From CAWFZT01 sp963820415 (lineage in GTDB: Bacteria; Chloroflexota; Anaerolineae; Anaerolineales; Anaerolineaceae), in the NCBI GenBank assembly GCA_963820415.1, contig CAWFZT010000008.1:558001-622000 (forward strand): a stretch of 64,000 nucleotides of DNA, in the 5' to 3' direction. A program made the translations under genes and the position numbers. The notes beneath the pieces are model-generated. The model saw only the letters and a list, made by a program, of their open reading frames with translations, was not told the DNA's origin and did no database searches. Shown piece by piece: positions 33,288 to 42,222 of this stretch (positions within the stretch are counted from its first letter, which is position 1; each line of letters begins with the position of its first letter).

Positions 33288-34543
33288 TTATCCACCTTCC
33301 ACAATTTTGATTTCTTCCTCGCTCAAACCATATAGCTCGTACACCAACCGGTCGATCTGGGCGTCCGTCGCCTGGATCTGGCGCTGGAGCATCTCTTTGT
33401 CCTGCGGCAGCCGGGCGGCGGCAGCCTGCTTGTGCAAGGCGAGCATGCCCTCGACCAGCCCCACCATGCGTGCGTGCCGGGCGGCATCGTCGCGGTCAGA
33501 GAAGTTGATAGTGACGGACAGGGAAAGGTTTCATGTAATTAGTTTTGAATACAAAATACCCGCTTCGCAAACCATAACCAGTATTCGAGATAAAACACCA
33601 CATTAACTTCGAATTTAATAGACAAAGCCAATAAAACTGCGTTTCTTGCCTGATATTTAAAGGCAAAATGCTATACACCTTGGTATTATCGATAAATACC
33701 CTGCACTTATAGTCAAATTACATCCCAAACGAATCTCTGGGGTAATAATACGCTCCTGTTCAAAGACATTCATATCGCGGCTTCTATGGCAAGAATACCG
33801 ATAAGTGGGATTTTGTTTTTTCGTCGAGTACGTATCTCTGTCAATTCTTGCCGATATTCGCGTAACATAGGAATAACCTTTCGGATATTTGTTTCTTTCA
33901 ATACTTTCTCCATCGAGAATCACTGTTTTATTGTTTTTTAAATCGCCCAGGATAGATACAAAAATAGGAATATGATCCAGGTTTCTATCTATGTACATCA
34001 TCACCACGTAAAATTGGCTTTACCAACTCTTTCTTTATCTCAATTATTACACTCGACCTCTTCAGAATGAAGAAGATGTAAGTATTATTAGTTTCACTTT
34101 GGTATCGTAAAATATGAATATAATCTATACCAGTTTGCACCCCAACCAGAATTTCCTTTGTAATATTGCCTAAGTTAATAGGTTGTCGCCCAAGGGAATT
34201 CAAAATTGAAGGTATAGCTTTTTTTGTTAGTACCCAAGGTGCATCTGAAAATAAACTCAAGTAATCAAACAGTGAAGTCGTTATTTTTTAGAGCTAATAA
34301 ATAATCCTCAACATCTTTTCCTTTTAAATTTTCAAATTCATAGTATAAAAATTGCTCTTTTTCAGATTTTCTTAAACTATAATGCCAGTATATGTAGATG
34401 TTTGATCAAAAATGGGGTTATTTCCAAAACTTATAAAATGATCTATTGCATTATTACTTATCAGAAAAATTTACGCAGCCCTGAACCGAAATCTGAATTT
34501 AAAAAGTTATGTGGACATATAAAACCCAATCTTCCATCTGATT
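33288..34543 (-). pseudogene. Type IIG restriction-modification enzyme, decayed C-terminal specificity part
   Basis: This stretch encodes, in constantly changing frames, the specificity half of the enzyme: SLLKSDGRLGFICPHNFLNS, DHFISFGNNPIFDQTSTY, FSDAPWVLTKKAIPSIL, INLGNITKEILVGVQTGIDY, MNVFEQERIITPEI, LCLLNSKLMWCFISNTGYG, KTNYMKPFPVR and lastly DRLVYELYGLSEEEIKIVE ending at 33288. At least six frame changes occur in about 1.2 kb. The block is visibly AT-richer than the N-terminal part, as is common for exchanged specificity domains. Confidence 0.8.
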
Positions 34544-35161
34544 TTAATAGAGAAATAAGGCTTTTTCAATAAAAAGTAGAGATAAATCAAACCGTTTTAC
34601 AGCACTTTTATATTTTTTCTGAAAATAAGCAATTTCTGCCGAATAATATTCTTGTAACCCTTGAATTCGCAAGTAAGGAGGATTACCAATTACGGCATCA
34701 AATCCGCCCGCCGCAAACACCTGCGGAAAGGCTTTGTTCCAGTCGAAGACATTGACCCGGTAAAACTCTTCGTCGCCAAACATCGGCATCTGGCGGTTAT
34801 CGTAGTAGTCCGGCCCGATCAACGAGTTGCCGCATTTGATATTCTCGCCCAAATCGGGCAGGATGCGCTCGCTCAGCCAGGAAAGCTGGCCAGGGGATTC
34901 GACTACCCTTAACAGTAATGACAGCTTGGTCACTTCCACCGCCTGGGCGTCGATATCCACCCCGTAAATGTGGCTGAGTAAAATTCCTTTTTTCTTATCC
35001 ATGGTCAACTGCCAGCCGCCCTGCCCCTCCACCACCGCCGGGGCTTTGCCTTTCGCCCAGCGCCCCGGGTCGTTGTGGATATACCAGTCCAGGTACCAGT
35101 CCAGCAAAGATTGGTAAGCCCCCAGCAAGAATGAGCCGGAGCCGCAGGCCGGGTCGAGCAC
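34544..35161 (-). pseudogene. Type IIG restriction-modification enzyme, methyltransferase part
   Basis: 205 codons with the N6-adenine methyltransferase motifs: RVLDPACGSGSFLLGAYQ (motif I, S-adenosylmethionine binding) and FDAVIGNPPYLRIQGLQ (motif IV, catalytic NPPY). It continues the frame 35005-36357 after a shift near 35165 (NPEDQKT to QPLRVLD) and is itself cut at 34544. The motifs are intact but detached from the rest. Confidence 0.82.
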
Positions 35162-36357
35162 GCGCAGCGGTTGGTTTTCTGGTCCTCTGGGTTTTGGCCC
35201 TTGAGCAGCTCGCCCAGAGTGTGCTTGACGATATACTCCACGATGTAGGTGGGCGTGTAATACACGCCGCCCGCTTTACGCACCTCGGGCTTTTCTTCCA
35301 CCCTGGCCTGGTGCCCGGCCGTCAGGCGAATCACCTTGCCCAAAAAGCGCTCGTACACCTGGCCGAGGATCTCGGTAGGGATATATTTGAAGGCATACGG
35401 GCTGAGCGGGTAATACAGGTGAGCCAGGATGTCCTTCAATACCTTGTCGTCAATTATTAAACGCAGCGTCAGCCTATCGGGATAGCTCGACTGTTTCTTT
35501 TCTTCATAAAAGTGGAACAGCCCGGAGTTGTACTTTTTATCGGCCTGCTTGAACAGGCTGACCAGGCTTTCGTAGACGTTTTTCCCTTCCGCCGCGCTGT
35601 GCAAAGCATCCTCTGCCTCAATGCCGCGCTCCTCGCAGATGCGCAAGAAGATCATCCGGTCGATGGTGGTCTGCACGGCGCTGTTTACTTCGCGCTGGCT
35701 TAAGGTGAGGTTGCGCAGGGCAATGTTATGCGCCAGGTCCTCGCGCCAGCGTTCCATTTCTTCCAAAAAGGCATCGTCCACGTCCGCCGTGCCTTTTTTG
35801 CCCTTCATCCCCTCCGCGAACTTATCGAAGGATCCTTTAAGCACCGCATCGCGTGAGAATTTTTCTCTGATCTCATCCCATTTTTCGATGTATTCTCGAA
35901 ACGAATAGAGGTCCACCCGGTCACAGGCGGCCGGGTCGCTGTGTTTCGGCTTACTGCGGCAGTCGTAAACCGCCAACTGCTCAAAATCACTCAAAAGACT
36001 GAGGGAAAGTTTCGCCGACCAGCCATAGCGCCGCACCTGAAAAGCCGGTTCGGGATTGGCGGCAATGTTGACGGCTGGTTTCTTAGCCTCCACAAAAAAC
36101 AGGGTCTTGTCGCCTACCCGGAAGGCATAATCGGCGGCTTTCGCCTGTCCTTCCACCTCTACCGATTGCTCGAGCATCACTTCGCGGTACCTTTCGGCGT
36201 ACCCTTTGTGGTTTAAAACGTCCCAGCCCAGCGCCTCGAAGAACGGGTTAAGAAAATCACTGCGTAGCTGCGTCTCGTTGTACTTTCCCGCATGATAGGC
36301 GGCGCGCTGCTCTTCAAAACGGTCAACCAACTGGTGGATGCTGTCAGGTGCACTCAT
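35005..36357 (-). CDS. Type IIG restriction-modification enzyme, N-terminal part (truncated by frameshift)
   Basis: About 450 codons. The N-terminal domain includes LRSDFLNPFFEALGWDV and FFVEAKKPAVNI, which resembles the nuclease D-ExK site of combined restriction-methylation proteins (D near residue 30, E-A-K near 95). A helical domain follows, leading to KAGGVYYTPTYIVEYIVKHT, the usual entry to the methyltransferase. The frame is then lost before motif I, so the 1,000-residue enzyme is not made as one chain. The ATG at 36357 follows GGGGAG. Its targets would have been host-protective DNA methylation and cleavage of unmodified DNA. Confidence 0.82.
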   Translation of the reverse strand: MSAPDSIHQLVDRFEEQRAAYHAGKYNETQLRSDFLNPFFEALGWDVLNHKGYAERYREVMLEQSVEVEGQAKAADYAFRVGDKTLFFVEAKKPAVNIAANPEPAFQVRRYGWSAKLSLSLLSDFEQLAVYDCRSKPKHSDPAACDRVDLYSFREYIEKWDEIREKFSRDAVLKGSFDKFAEGMKGKKGTADVDDAFLEEMERWREDLAHNIALRNLTLSQREVNSAVQTTIDRMIFLRICEERGIEAEDALHSAAEGKNVYESLVSLFKQADKKYNSGLFHFYEEKKQSSYPDRLTLRLIIDDKVLKDILAHLYYPLSPYAFKYIPTEILGQVYERFLGKVIRLTAGHQARVEEKPEVRKAGGVYYTPTYIVEYIVKHTLGELLKGQNPEDQKTNRCACSTRPAAPAHSCWGLTNLCWTGTWTGISTTTRGAGRKAKPRRWWRGRAAGS

Positions 36358-36590
36358 CAATGTAACTCCCCTGAGGATCTGGCCGTGATTTTGGATAAAA
36401 GGGCCTTCTCCCCAACCCAGGTAAAATTAGTATATAGCCGATAGTACCCCAGGGCAAGGCTTATTCCTTGAGGAGCCTCTAAACCTTCTCCCATCGGGAG
36501 TGGCGTGGTGAGGGGAACTATCTTTTTAGAAATGTTGGCTATAATAAATAAAGAGGCCGAAATCAACCGTCCCTCGCATCCGGAAATGTC

Positions 36591-37451
36591 ATGCAACCTA
36601 TGCTTAAGCAAATCTATCAATTCTTGGCGAGCAAATCCCAGAGCTTCATCCTGGTGCTGGCATTTTCGTTAGTTATTATCATTGGCATCCTCGACTACCT
36701 GACCGGAAGTGTCGTAGAGATCGACTTTTTCTACTTGCTGCCTCTGTCGATGGTAACCTGGTTTACCAGCACACAAGCGGGGATTGTAACGGCCGTATTG
36801 GCCACTATGGTATGGGCGCTTGCGAACAAGGTGATTAGCCAGATTTCCCAAATCGGGGCAGGGGACCTATGGAACACTTCTATTGAGTTAGCCCTTTTTC
36901 TTGCTTTCATCAGCCTTCTGTTATTGCTGAAACGTGAATTCTGGAAATTGGATGAATTAGCCAGCGAAGACTCTCTGACGGGAGTAGCCAACAGACGGTC
37001 TTTCAATCGAGTGGCCGTGGCGGAGATGAACCGGAGTCAAAGATTTGGTTCGCCGTTCTCTGTCGTCTATATTGACATTGACAACTTCAAGACCATCAAC
37101 GACGCGCAGGGTCATAACGCCGGAGACGCCCTTTTGCGTAAGGTGGCCACCACCATCCGGGAACACTGCCGCAATGTGGATACGATAGCCCGCCTGGGTG
37201 GAGATGAATTTGCCATTCTTTTTCCGGAAACTAACGTCGAGGAAACAAAACACATTATCGAGAAGATTCGAAGTCTTCTGGCTGACTCAGTCGCCAACCA
37301 GAGTTGGCCGGTTACTTTCAGTATGGGTGTGGTAACGTTTTCTGAACCGCCTGCCTCCGCAGAAGAAATGATGGGGTTTGTTGACAGGGTTATGTACTCC
37401 GTAAAAAAACAGGGCAAGAACGGTATTTCATTCACATCGTGGCCTGAGTAA
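36591..37451 (+). CDS. Diguanylate cyclase (GGDEF) membrane protein
   Basis: 286 residues. Four hydrophobic helices (about 18-110) form a membrane sensor, followed by a GGDEF domain from about residue 122: DSLTGVANRRSF, YIDIDNFKTIND, RLGGDEFAILFPE with the intact GGDEF active site, and FSMGVVTF. It makes the second messenger cyclic di-GMP from GTP. An RxxD inhibition site five residues before GGDEF is not seen (TIARLGG). It is a lone plus-strand gene; a TATAAT at about 36542-36547 may be its promoter. Confidence 0.93.
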   Translation: MQPMLKQIYQFLASKSQSFILVLAFSLVIIIGILDYLTGSVVEIDFFYLLPLSMVTWFTSTQAGIVTAVLATMVWALANKVISQISQIGAGDLWNTSIELALFLAFISLLLLLKREFWKLDELASEDSLTGVANRRSFNRVAVAEMNRSQRFGSPFSVVYIDIDNFKTINDAQGHNAGDALLRKVATTIREHCRNVDTIARLGGDEFAILFPETNVEETKHIIEKIRSLLADSVANQSWPVTFSMGVVTFSEPPASAEEMMGFVDRVMYSVKKQGKNGISFTSWPE

Positions 37452-37547
37452 AAGATGATTTTTTGGTGACATTTCGCTCTGATTTTTTTCCCTTATTAAA
37501 GGCCACTAATTATGTATAGGGGAGAGACCATAAAAGTGAACGTGGGG

Positions 37548-37614
37548 GTATGTTCACAACGGGGTGCATAAGCGGCACGCGAAGCGCAGCGGTCGGCTAC
37601 ATGCTATGTTGGGC
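37548..37614 (+). other. attC-like imperfect palindrome
   Basis: Ends in GTTGGGC at 37608-37614, a match to the GTTRRRY simple site of integron attC elements, and holds an imperfect GC-rich palindrome (AGCGGCACGCG...CGCAGCGGTCGGCT) with GCATAAGC and GCTACATGC arms. The left simple site (TCACAAC at about 37553) is poor. It lies downstream of the diguanylate cyclase in the orientation expected for a cassette. Confidence 0.25.
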
Positions 37615-37654
37615 GCAGACATTTATCTTCTGGCCCGATAGCTCATCGGATTTG

Positions 37655-38716
37655 TCAATTCTTTTCAGGCACACCCCATAGTCGAACAGCACCATCACCG
37701 CCCGTCGCCAGCAGCTTGCCATCCGGGGAGAAGGATAGGGTGTCAACACCTGTCTCGAGACTGTCAATTGCGCGTAGTTTACGCCCGCTGGCTACGTCCC
37801 ATATCACCAATCTATTTTGGGAGGCAGCGGCCAAATACTTTCCATCCATTGAAAATTCCACATCAAACCATTCGAAGACGGTATTGTCCTTTAGAATAAA
37901 CATTTCCTGCCCGGTAGCTGAATTCCACAACCTGATTGTGCCGTCGGTGGAAGCCGAAGCCAGCGCCTTGCCATCTGGTGTAATGGAAACCTTCCAAACT
38001 GAGCGTGTGTGCCCCTGGAAACGTTGGATCTCTTTTCCGCCAGCGACATCCCAAAGTATGATTGTGCCGTCAGAGGAACCAGAGGCAATTTTCTTCCCAT
38101 CCGGAAAGAAAACAACACTGTTGACCAAATCTGTGTGACCAGTGAACGTTCGGAATATTTTGCCGCTGTCTGGTTCCAGCAGTTGGACTGTTCCATTACG
38201 TATCCCTACTGCCAGTAGTTTCCCGTCGGGTGAGAAGGCAATCCCAAAGGCCGCATCCGGAAAAGAGAGGGTTTGCAGTTCTTGCCCGGTCTTGACATTC
38301 CAAATTTTCACTGTTTTATCGTAGGAGCTAGCCGCCAGAGTTTTCCCATCGGGCGAAAAAGCCAGACCGTCTACTCGGCCTGTCAGGCCGGTAAGCCTGC
38401 CAACGGTATATCCGGTTGTAACATCCCTTAAGTGGATCGTCGTATCATAGTCCTCAACAATAGCAAGGGCAAGTATCTGGCTATCTGGCGAAAAGAGAAG
38501 GCAGTATTCCACCCAGCCAATGACGGGCCAGTGGGCCAATTCTGTCAGCTTATCCATATTTTCAGTTGTAATGATGGATGGGGGGGTTGGCATGGGCGTG
38601 CCAGGCAAGCTGGGCGGAGAGGCGCCTTTATTACAGGCTGTAAGGAGAAGCATACTGCCACATATGGTTACGGTAAATATAAAATTAAGCATGCGATGGT
38701 ATGCCAAGAGTACCAT
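37655..38716 (-). CDS. WD40-repeat lipoprotein
   Basis: About 353 residues. The signal peptide ends in LLLTAC, followed by a short Pro linker and about seven WD40 blades with the recurring pattern FSPDGK...LA...DGTIRLWD (for example GLAFSPDGKTLAASSYDKTV and LWDVAGGKEI). Seven blades make one closed propeller, a protein-binding scaffold exposed outside the membrane. The start is uncertain among 38740, 38716 and 38692; none has a good ribosome site, and all keep the lipobox. Confidence 0.85.
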   Translation of the reverse strand: MVLLAYHRMLNFIFTVTICGSMLLLTACNKGASPPSLPGTPMPTPPSIITTENMDKLTELAHWPVIGWVEYCLLFSPDSQILALAIVEDYDTTIHLRDVTTGYTVGRLTGLTGRVDGLAFSPDGKTLAASSYDKTVKIWNVKTGQELQTLSFPDAAFGIAFSPDGKLLAVGIRNGTVQLLEPDSGKIFRTFTGHTDLVNSVVFFPDGKKIASGSSDGTIILWDVAGGKEIQRFQGHTRSVWKVSITPDGKALASASTDGTIRLWNSATGQEMFILKDNTVFEWFDVEFSMDGKYLAAASQNRLVIWDVASGRKLRAIDSLETGVDTLSFSPDGKLLATGGDGAVRLWGVPEKN

Positions 38717-38759
38717 TCCTTTTGGCGGGACGAATCCCATCAGTCGGGTGCAGGCTGGG

Positions 38760-39161
38760 TTAACCGGCGCCTTTCGTGGGTGGCTGCTTAGGCTGACTCA
38801 TCTGCACGTGGTCCGGTCTTTTTATCGATGTTGATACGGCTGGCTCCGTCCCAACATAACTCAACACAAATCCGGCGCCGGCCAGAACAATACCCACCAA
38901 ACCAATGAACGGGAAGATCAACAAATTAACCAGCAAAAGGATAAAGATAAACCCGGCAAACTGCTGGTTGAGGTGTTGGACAGCATCCCCTAATCCCGGA
39001 CCAATTCGAACCAGCATGATTAAGAAACCGATTACGCCGATAACGAGCAGCAGCAAGCCGCCGATTTTACACAACAGGCCGGTGATTCTGATGAGCAAGA
39101 AAAACCAGCCCTTCCTAGGCAGACGGCGCTTTTTTGGGGGAACTACATGCTTAGAGGCCAT
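38760..39161 (-). CDS. Small membrane protein of unknown function
   Basis: 133 residues. A very basic start (KHVVPPKKRRLPRKG) is followed by three hydrophobic helices at about 20-50, 68-84 and 86-108, and a polar tail with PKQPPTKGAG. No family recognised. It lies 44 bases upstream of the WD40 lipoprotein start region on the same strand, so the two may be co-transcribed. TATAAT on the minus strand near 39212 is a possible -10 box. Confidence 0.6.
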   Translation of the reverse strand: MASKHVVPPKKRRLPRKGWFFLLIRITGLLCKIGGLLLLVIGVIGFLIMLVRIGPGLGDAVQHLNQQFAGFIFILLLVNLLIFPFIGLVGIVLAGAGFVLSYVGTEPAVSTSIKRPDHVQMSQPKQPPTKGAG

Positions 39162-39505
39162 ACTTCAACCCACCCATATCACGCGGCTTATCTTGCAGAT
39201 TCCTTATTATATCCTATGAAGGCGGGTTTTTTCCGGAAAACCCGGTTTCTGATCGTAATCGTATCAGGTGTGGGATAATTTCCGCCTGGAAATGCAGTTG
39301 ACATTTTCCATAATCCTGCTATAATAAATATAGAACTTTAGTTCTAATCCTGTTTTGCTCCGCAACTTGAATTGTTTCGATTTGATTTTTTTCGCGGATC
39401 AATTCCCCTCCTTTTTCGGGGCTATCGTCCCCGTTTTTAGGGGACAATTTCCTCACGCATCAACCCCGCTTGATCCCTTTTTGTAACCATCTGGGTTTAT
39501 CATAA
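39162..39505. other. Intergenic region with hairpins
   Basis: 344 bases without a gene. It holds a hairpin CGGGTTTT/AAAACCCG at 39223-39244 and GC-rich hairpins around 39416-39446 (GTCCCC/GGGGAC) that could end transcripts coming from the glycan cluster at 39506. Confidence 0.5.
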
Positions 39506-41092
39506 TCACCTGTGTTCCTCTGTGGTTACTCTTCTCTTCCCCCTGCGCCGGTCCCACAGCCAGCTCCCGCCGAAGACCAGGGCGCACAGCACGAAGATCA
39601 GGATCACCATCTCCCAGAAGGGCAGTTTTCGCCACAGGCGCAGGTAGCGGCTCAGGTACCATTGGGTAAAGAACAGCAGGAAGATCGCCTCGGCCGCCAG
39701 CAGGCGTAATAACCAGGCGTCCTTGTGCTCGACCGCCCAACGCCAGGCCCACGCCCCCAGCAGCGCCAGCCACGGCAGCAAGATCGTGCGGTAGCGCGGG
39801 TTATCCCACACGTCCCCGCCCCCGCGCGCCGACGACAGCACCACCCACACCACCAGGAAACCCGCCAGCCACAGCAGGATGCGCCGTTCAACGGCCGGGC
39901 GGGCTTTCCACACCGCGTAGAGCCCGTACAGCAGCAGCGGCGCCAGGGCATACCAGCCCAGCGAGCGCAGGATCACCATGTATTTCCACAGCGGCAGGGT
40001 AGTTTCGGCCAGGGCCGCCGGCAGCACCGGCTGGGTCAGACCATAGACCACCACGAACGGGATGCACAGGCGGCTGCCCAACTGCTGGGTCACCTGCTGG
40101 ACGATCCCCGAATTGCTGCAAGTCGTCACCAGGTCGAGGCGCGCCGAGCTGCGCAGCCATTCCCAGCTCAAGAACAGCATCGCCAGCGCCGCCAGGGCGA
40201 AGACGATCCAACCCAGCGCCTGCCGACGTTGGCTCCAGGCGCTGGCCACGTACTCCAGCCAGAACCACACCGCCAGCACGCCCAACAGCACCAGCGCCAC
40301 GCGCGAAGAGAACAGCGCCAGCCCCAGCATGCTGGCTATGAAAGCCCCCACCGCCACGCGCCGGTTGTCTTTCCAGTACAGCACTGCCCAAAATGCGATC
40401 GCCCCAAAGGTGATCAGGAACGGCTCGCGCATCTGCGAGCTGCCCAGCAGGATGCTTTCCGGGTACAGCGCCAGAATCCATCCGGCGATTAAAGCCACCC
40501 TGTCGCCCCAGCGGTCGCGCACCCCCTTCCAGAAGAAAGGCAGCCCCAGGGCGGCGATAAAGGCGCTCAGGATGATGATCAGGTACGGCCGCTGCACGTC
40601 CGGGCTGAGGTAGCGGTAGACCAGGGCGCTCAGCGCCAGAAGCCCGCCGTACTGGTCGGTGTAGAACTCCTGCCCGAAGCTTTCCAACAGCGGTTTGCTG
40701 GACGTCGCCAGGTCCCAGGCCTGGTCATCCCGCCGGTAAGCGTCGAAAAAGACGTAGCCGTTATTCTGCGTTTCGTTGTCAAAGCCGTACGCCGGGATGG
40801 CCACGCTGAGGAACAGGCCAACCCCCAGGCGCAGGAAGAAAGCCAGGGCCATCATCCAGGCCAGCCGGCGGCCCGCTCCGGCCCAGCCCCAGGCGCTCAG
40901 CAGCAGGAAGGAGCTGAGCGTAAGCAGGCAGCCCGTGGCGAAGAAATTCCGCCCAAAGGCCCCCACGGGGAAAAAGTACGCCACCAGCGCCCCCAGCAGG
41001 ATTCCAACCCCCAACGATACCAGCAGGCGCATACGCCCACTCAGGCGCTCAGGCGCGATAACCGGCTTGGGGAGGGGCGGCAGGTCAGCCAT
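39506..41092 (-). CDS. GT-C-like polytopic membrane glycosyltransferase
   Basis: 528 residues from the ATG at 41092, which overlaps the restored end of the GT4 gene. About 11 helices. The first outer loop contains AIPAYGFDNETQNNGYVF, whose Asp-Asn-Glu resembles the acidic catalytic pair of GT39-type enzymes. It ends with a basic tail (RRRGKRRVTTEEHR). It is the last gene of the minus-strand cluster that begins with the nucleotide-sugar dehydrogenase. Role: probably adds a sugar outside the membrane; assigned from topology and context. Confidence 0.7.
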   Translation of the reverse strand: MADLPPLPKPVIAPERLSGRMRLLVSLGVGILLGALVAYFFPVGAFGRNFFATGCLLTLSSFLLLSAWGWAGAGRRLAWMMALAFFLRLGVGLFLSVAIPAYGFDNETQNNGYVFFDAYRRDDQAWDLATSSKPLLESFGQEFYTDQYGGLLALSALVYRYLSPDVQRPYLIIILSAFIAALGLPFFWKGVRDRWGDRVALIAGWILALYPESILLGSSQMREPFLITFGAIAFWAVLYWKDNRRVAVGAFIASMLGLALFSSRVALVLLGVLAVWFWLEYVASAWSQRRQALGWIVFALAALAMLFLSWEWLRSSARLDLVTTCSNSGIVQQVTQQLGSRLCIPFVVVYGLTQPVLPAALAETTLPLWKYMVILRSLGWYALAPLLLYGLYAVWKARPAVERRILLWLAGFLVVWVVLSSARGGGDVWDNPRYRTILLPWLALLGAWAWRWAVEHKDAWLLRLLAAEAIFLLFFTQWYLSRYLRLWRKLPFWEMVILIFVLCALVFGGSWLWDRRRGKRRVTTEEHR

Positions 41093-42222
41093 TGGCAAAG
41101 CCCTCCAGCGCCCTGTGCGCCCTGGCCTGCCAGGAGTAGCGCGCCGAGTTCAAGGCGCGCCTGGGCGGCCAGCGCCTGGCGGCAGGGCGCGTCTTGCAGC
41201 AGGCTGGCCAGGGCCTGTGTCCATGCCGGTAGGTCTCCCGGCGGGCAGAAGCAGGCGTTGGCTTCGTTGAGCACCTCGTGGAACACCGGCAGGTCGCTGG
41301 TCAGGATAGCCCGTCCGCAGGCCAGGTAATCGAACATTTTCATCGGGCTGCAAATCTCGGCCGAATTGCCGCCGCTCGAACCGGGGATGGTTCGCTCGTA
41401 GGGCATCAGCAGCACATCCCCTGCCGCCTGGTAGAGCGGCAGGCGCCGGTTTTCAATGAAGCCGGTCAGGCGCACGTTGCGTAAACCCACCCCAGCCAGT
41501 TTCTCGTTCCAGGCCGTCACCTCTTCGGACCGCCCACCCACCCACAGGAAGTTGACCGCCGGCAGGGCCTCCGCCAGGCCGGCCAGCAGGTCGATGCCCC
41601 GCCCAGCGTACAGGTGGCCGGTGTACACCGCTGTCAGGTTCTCGGCCAGGCCCAACTGGCGGCGCGCTTGCGGGGCTTCGGGCAGGCCGGCGTAATGTGC
41701 CAGATCGACTCCATTGGGGGCAATCTGCACATCCAGAGTCCCGCCCTCCACGCCCAGGCGGCTGACCAGGGCATGCGTGATCACCAGCAAGCGTTTCTTA
41801 CCCGGGTGAGCTGCAAAATAGCGGAACAGGCGTGGCCCAAACGCCCCGCTGGGGAGGTCGTGCAGTTCGAGCGCCACCGGCAGGTGTGCCTGTAAACCCA
41901 GCACGGCCGCCGGCAGCAGCCAGGTGTAGATCAAGTCCGCCCCCCAGGCGCGTGCCTGCTGCAGGGCGCGCATGGCAAAATCGTAGCGGCGGAAAAGCGG
42001 CCAGGTTTGTAACCAGCGCACCTCGAACGGCTGCTCCAGCCCATAGTGCTCGGCCAGCCTCTCCCAGGGCGTCGCAGCCTGCCCCGGTACCCACAGGCAT
42101 ACCTGCTGCCCGGACTGCCCTTGCGCGCCAAGCGCGCCCAGGGCGTGGCAGACTTTCATCAGTTGGATGCTGTTGGCCGTGCTGGATGGCACCTGGGAGG
42201 TGGACAGGCAAGCAATCTTCAT
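41041..42222 (-). CDS. Glycosyltransferase, GT4-like (C-terminus frameshifted)
   Basis: 393 codons as an open frame. The N-terminus MKIACLSTSQVPSSTANSIQ and the donor domain (LTAVYTGHLYAGRGIDLL, then GSSGGNSAEICSPMKMFDYLACG) follow the GT4 plan. After QALAAQAR near 41150 the open frame gives an Ala/Gly-rich tail that does not fit, whereas another frame gives ALNSARYSWQARAHRALEGF and a stop at 41085-41087, the normal end of the family. So one small indel is likely, and the true gene would be 41085-42222. Confidence 0.8.
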   Translation of the reverse strand: MKIACLSTSQVPSSTANSIQLMKVCHALGALGAQGQSGQQVCLWVPGQAATPWERLAEHYGLEQPFEVRWLQTWPLFRRYDFAMRALQQARAWGADLIYTWLLPAAVLGLQAHLPVALELHDLPSGAFGPRLFRYFAAHPGKKRLLVITHALVSRLGVEGGTLDVQIAPNGVDLAHYAGLPEAPQARRQLGLAENLTAVYTGHLYAGRGIDLLAGLAEALPAVNFLWVGGRSEEVTAWNEKLAGVGLRNVRLTGFIENRRLPLYQAAGDVLLMPYERTIPGSSGGNSAEICSPMKMFDYLACGRAILTSDLPVFHEVLNEANACFCPPGDLPAWTQALASLLQDAPCRQALAAQARLELGALLLAGQGAQGAGGLCQWLTCRPSPSRLSRLSA

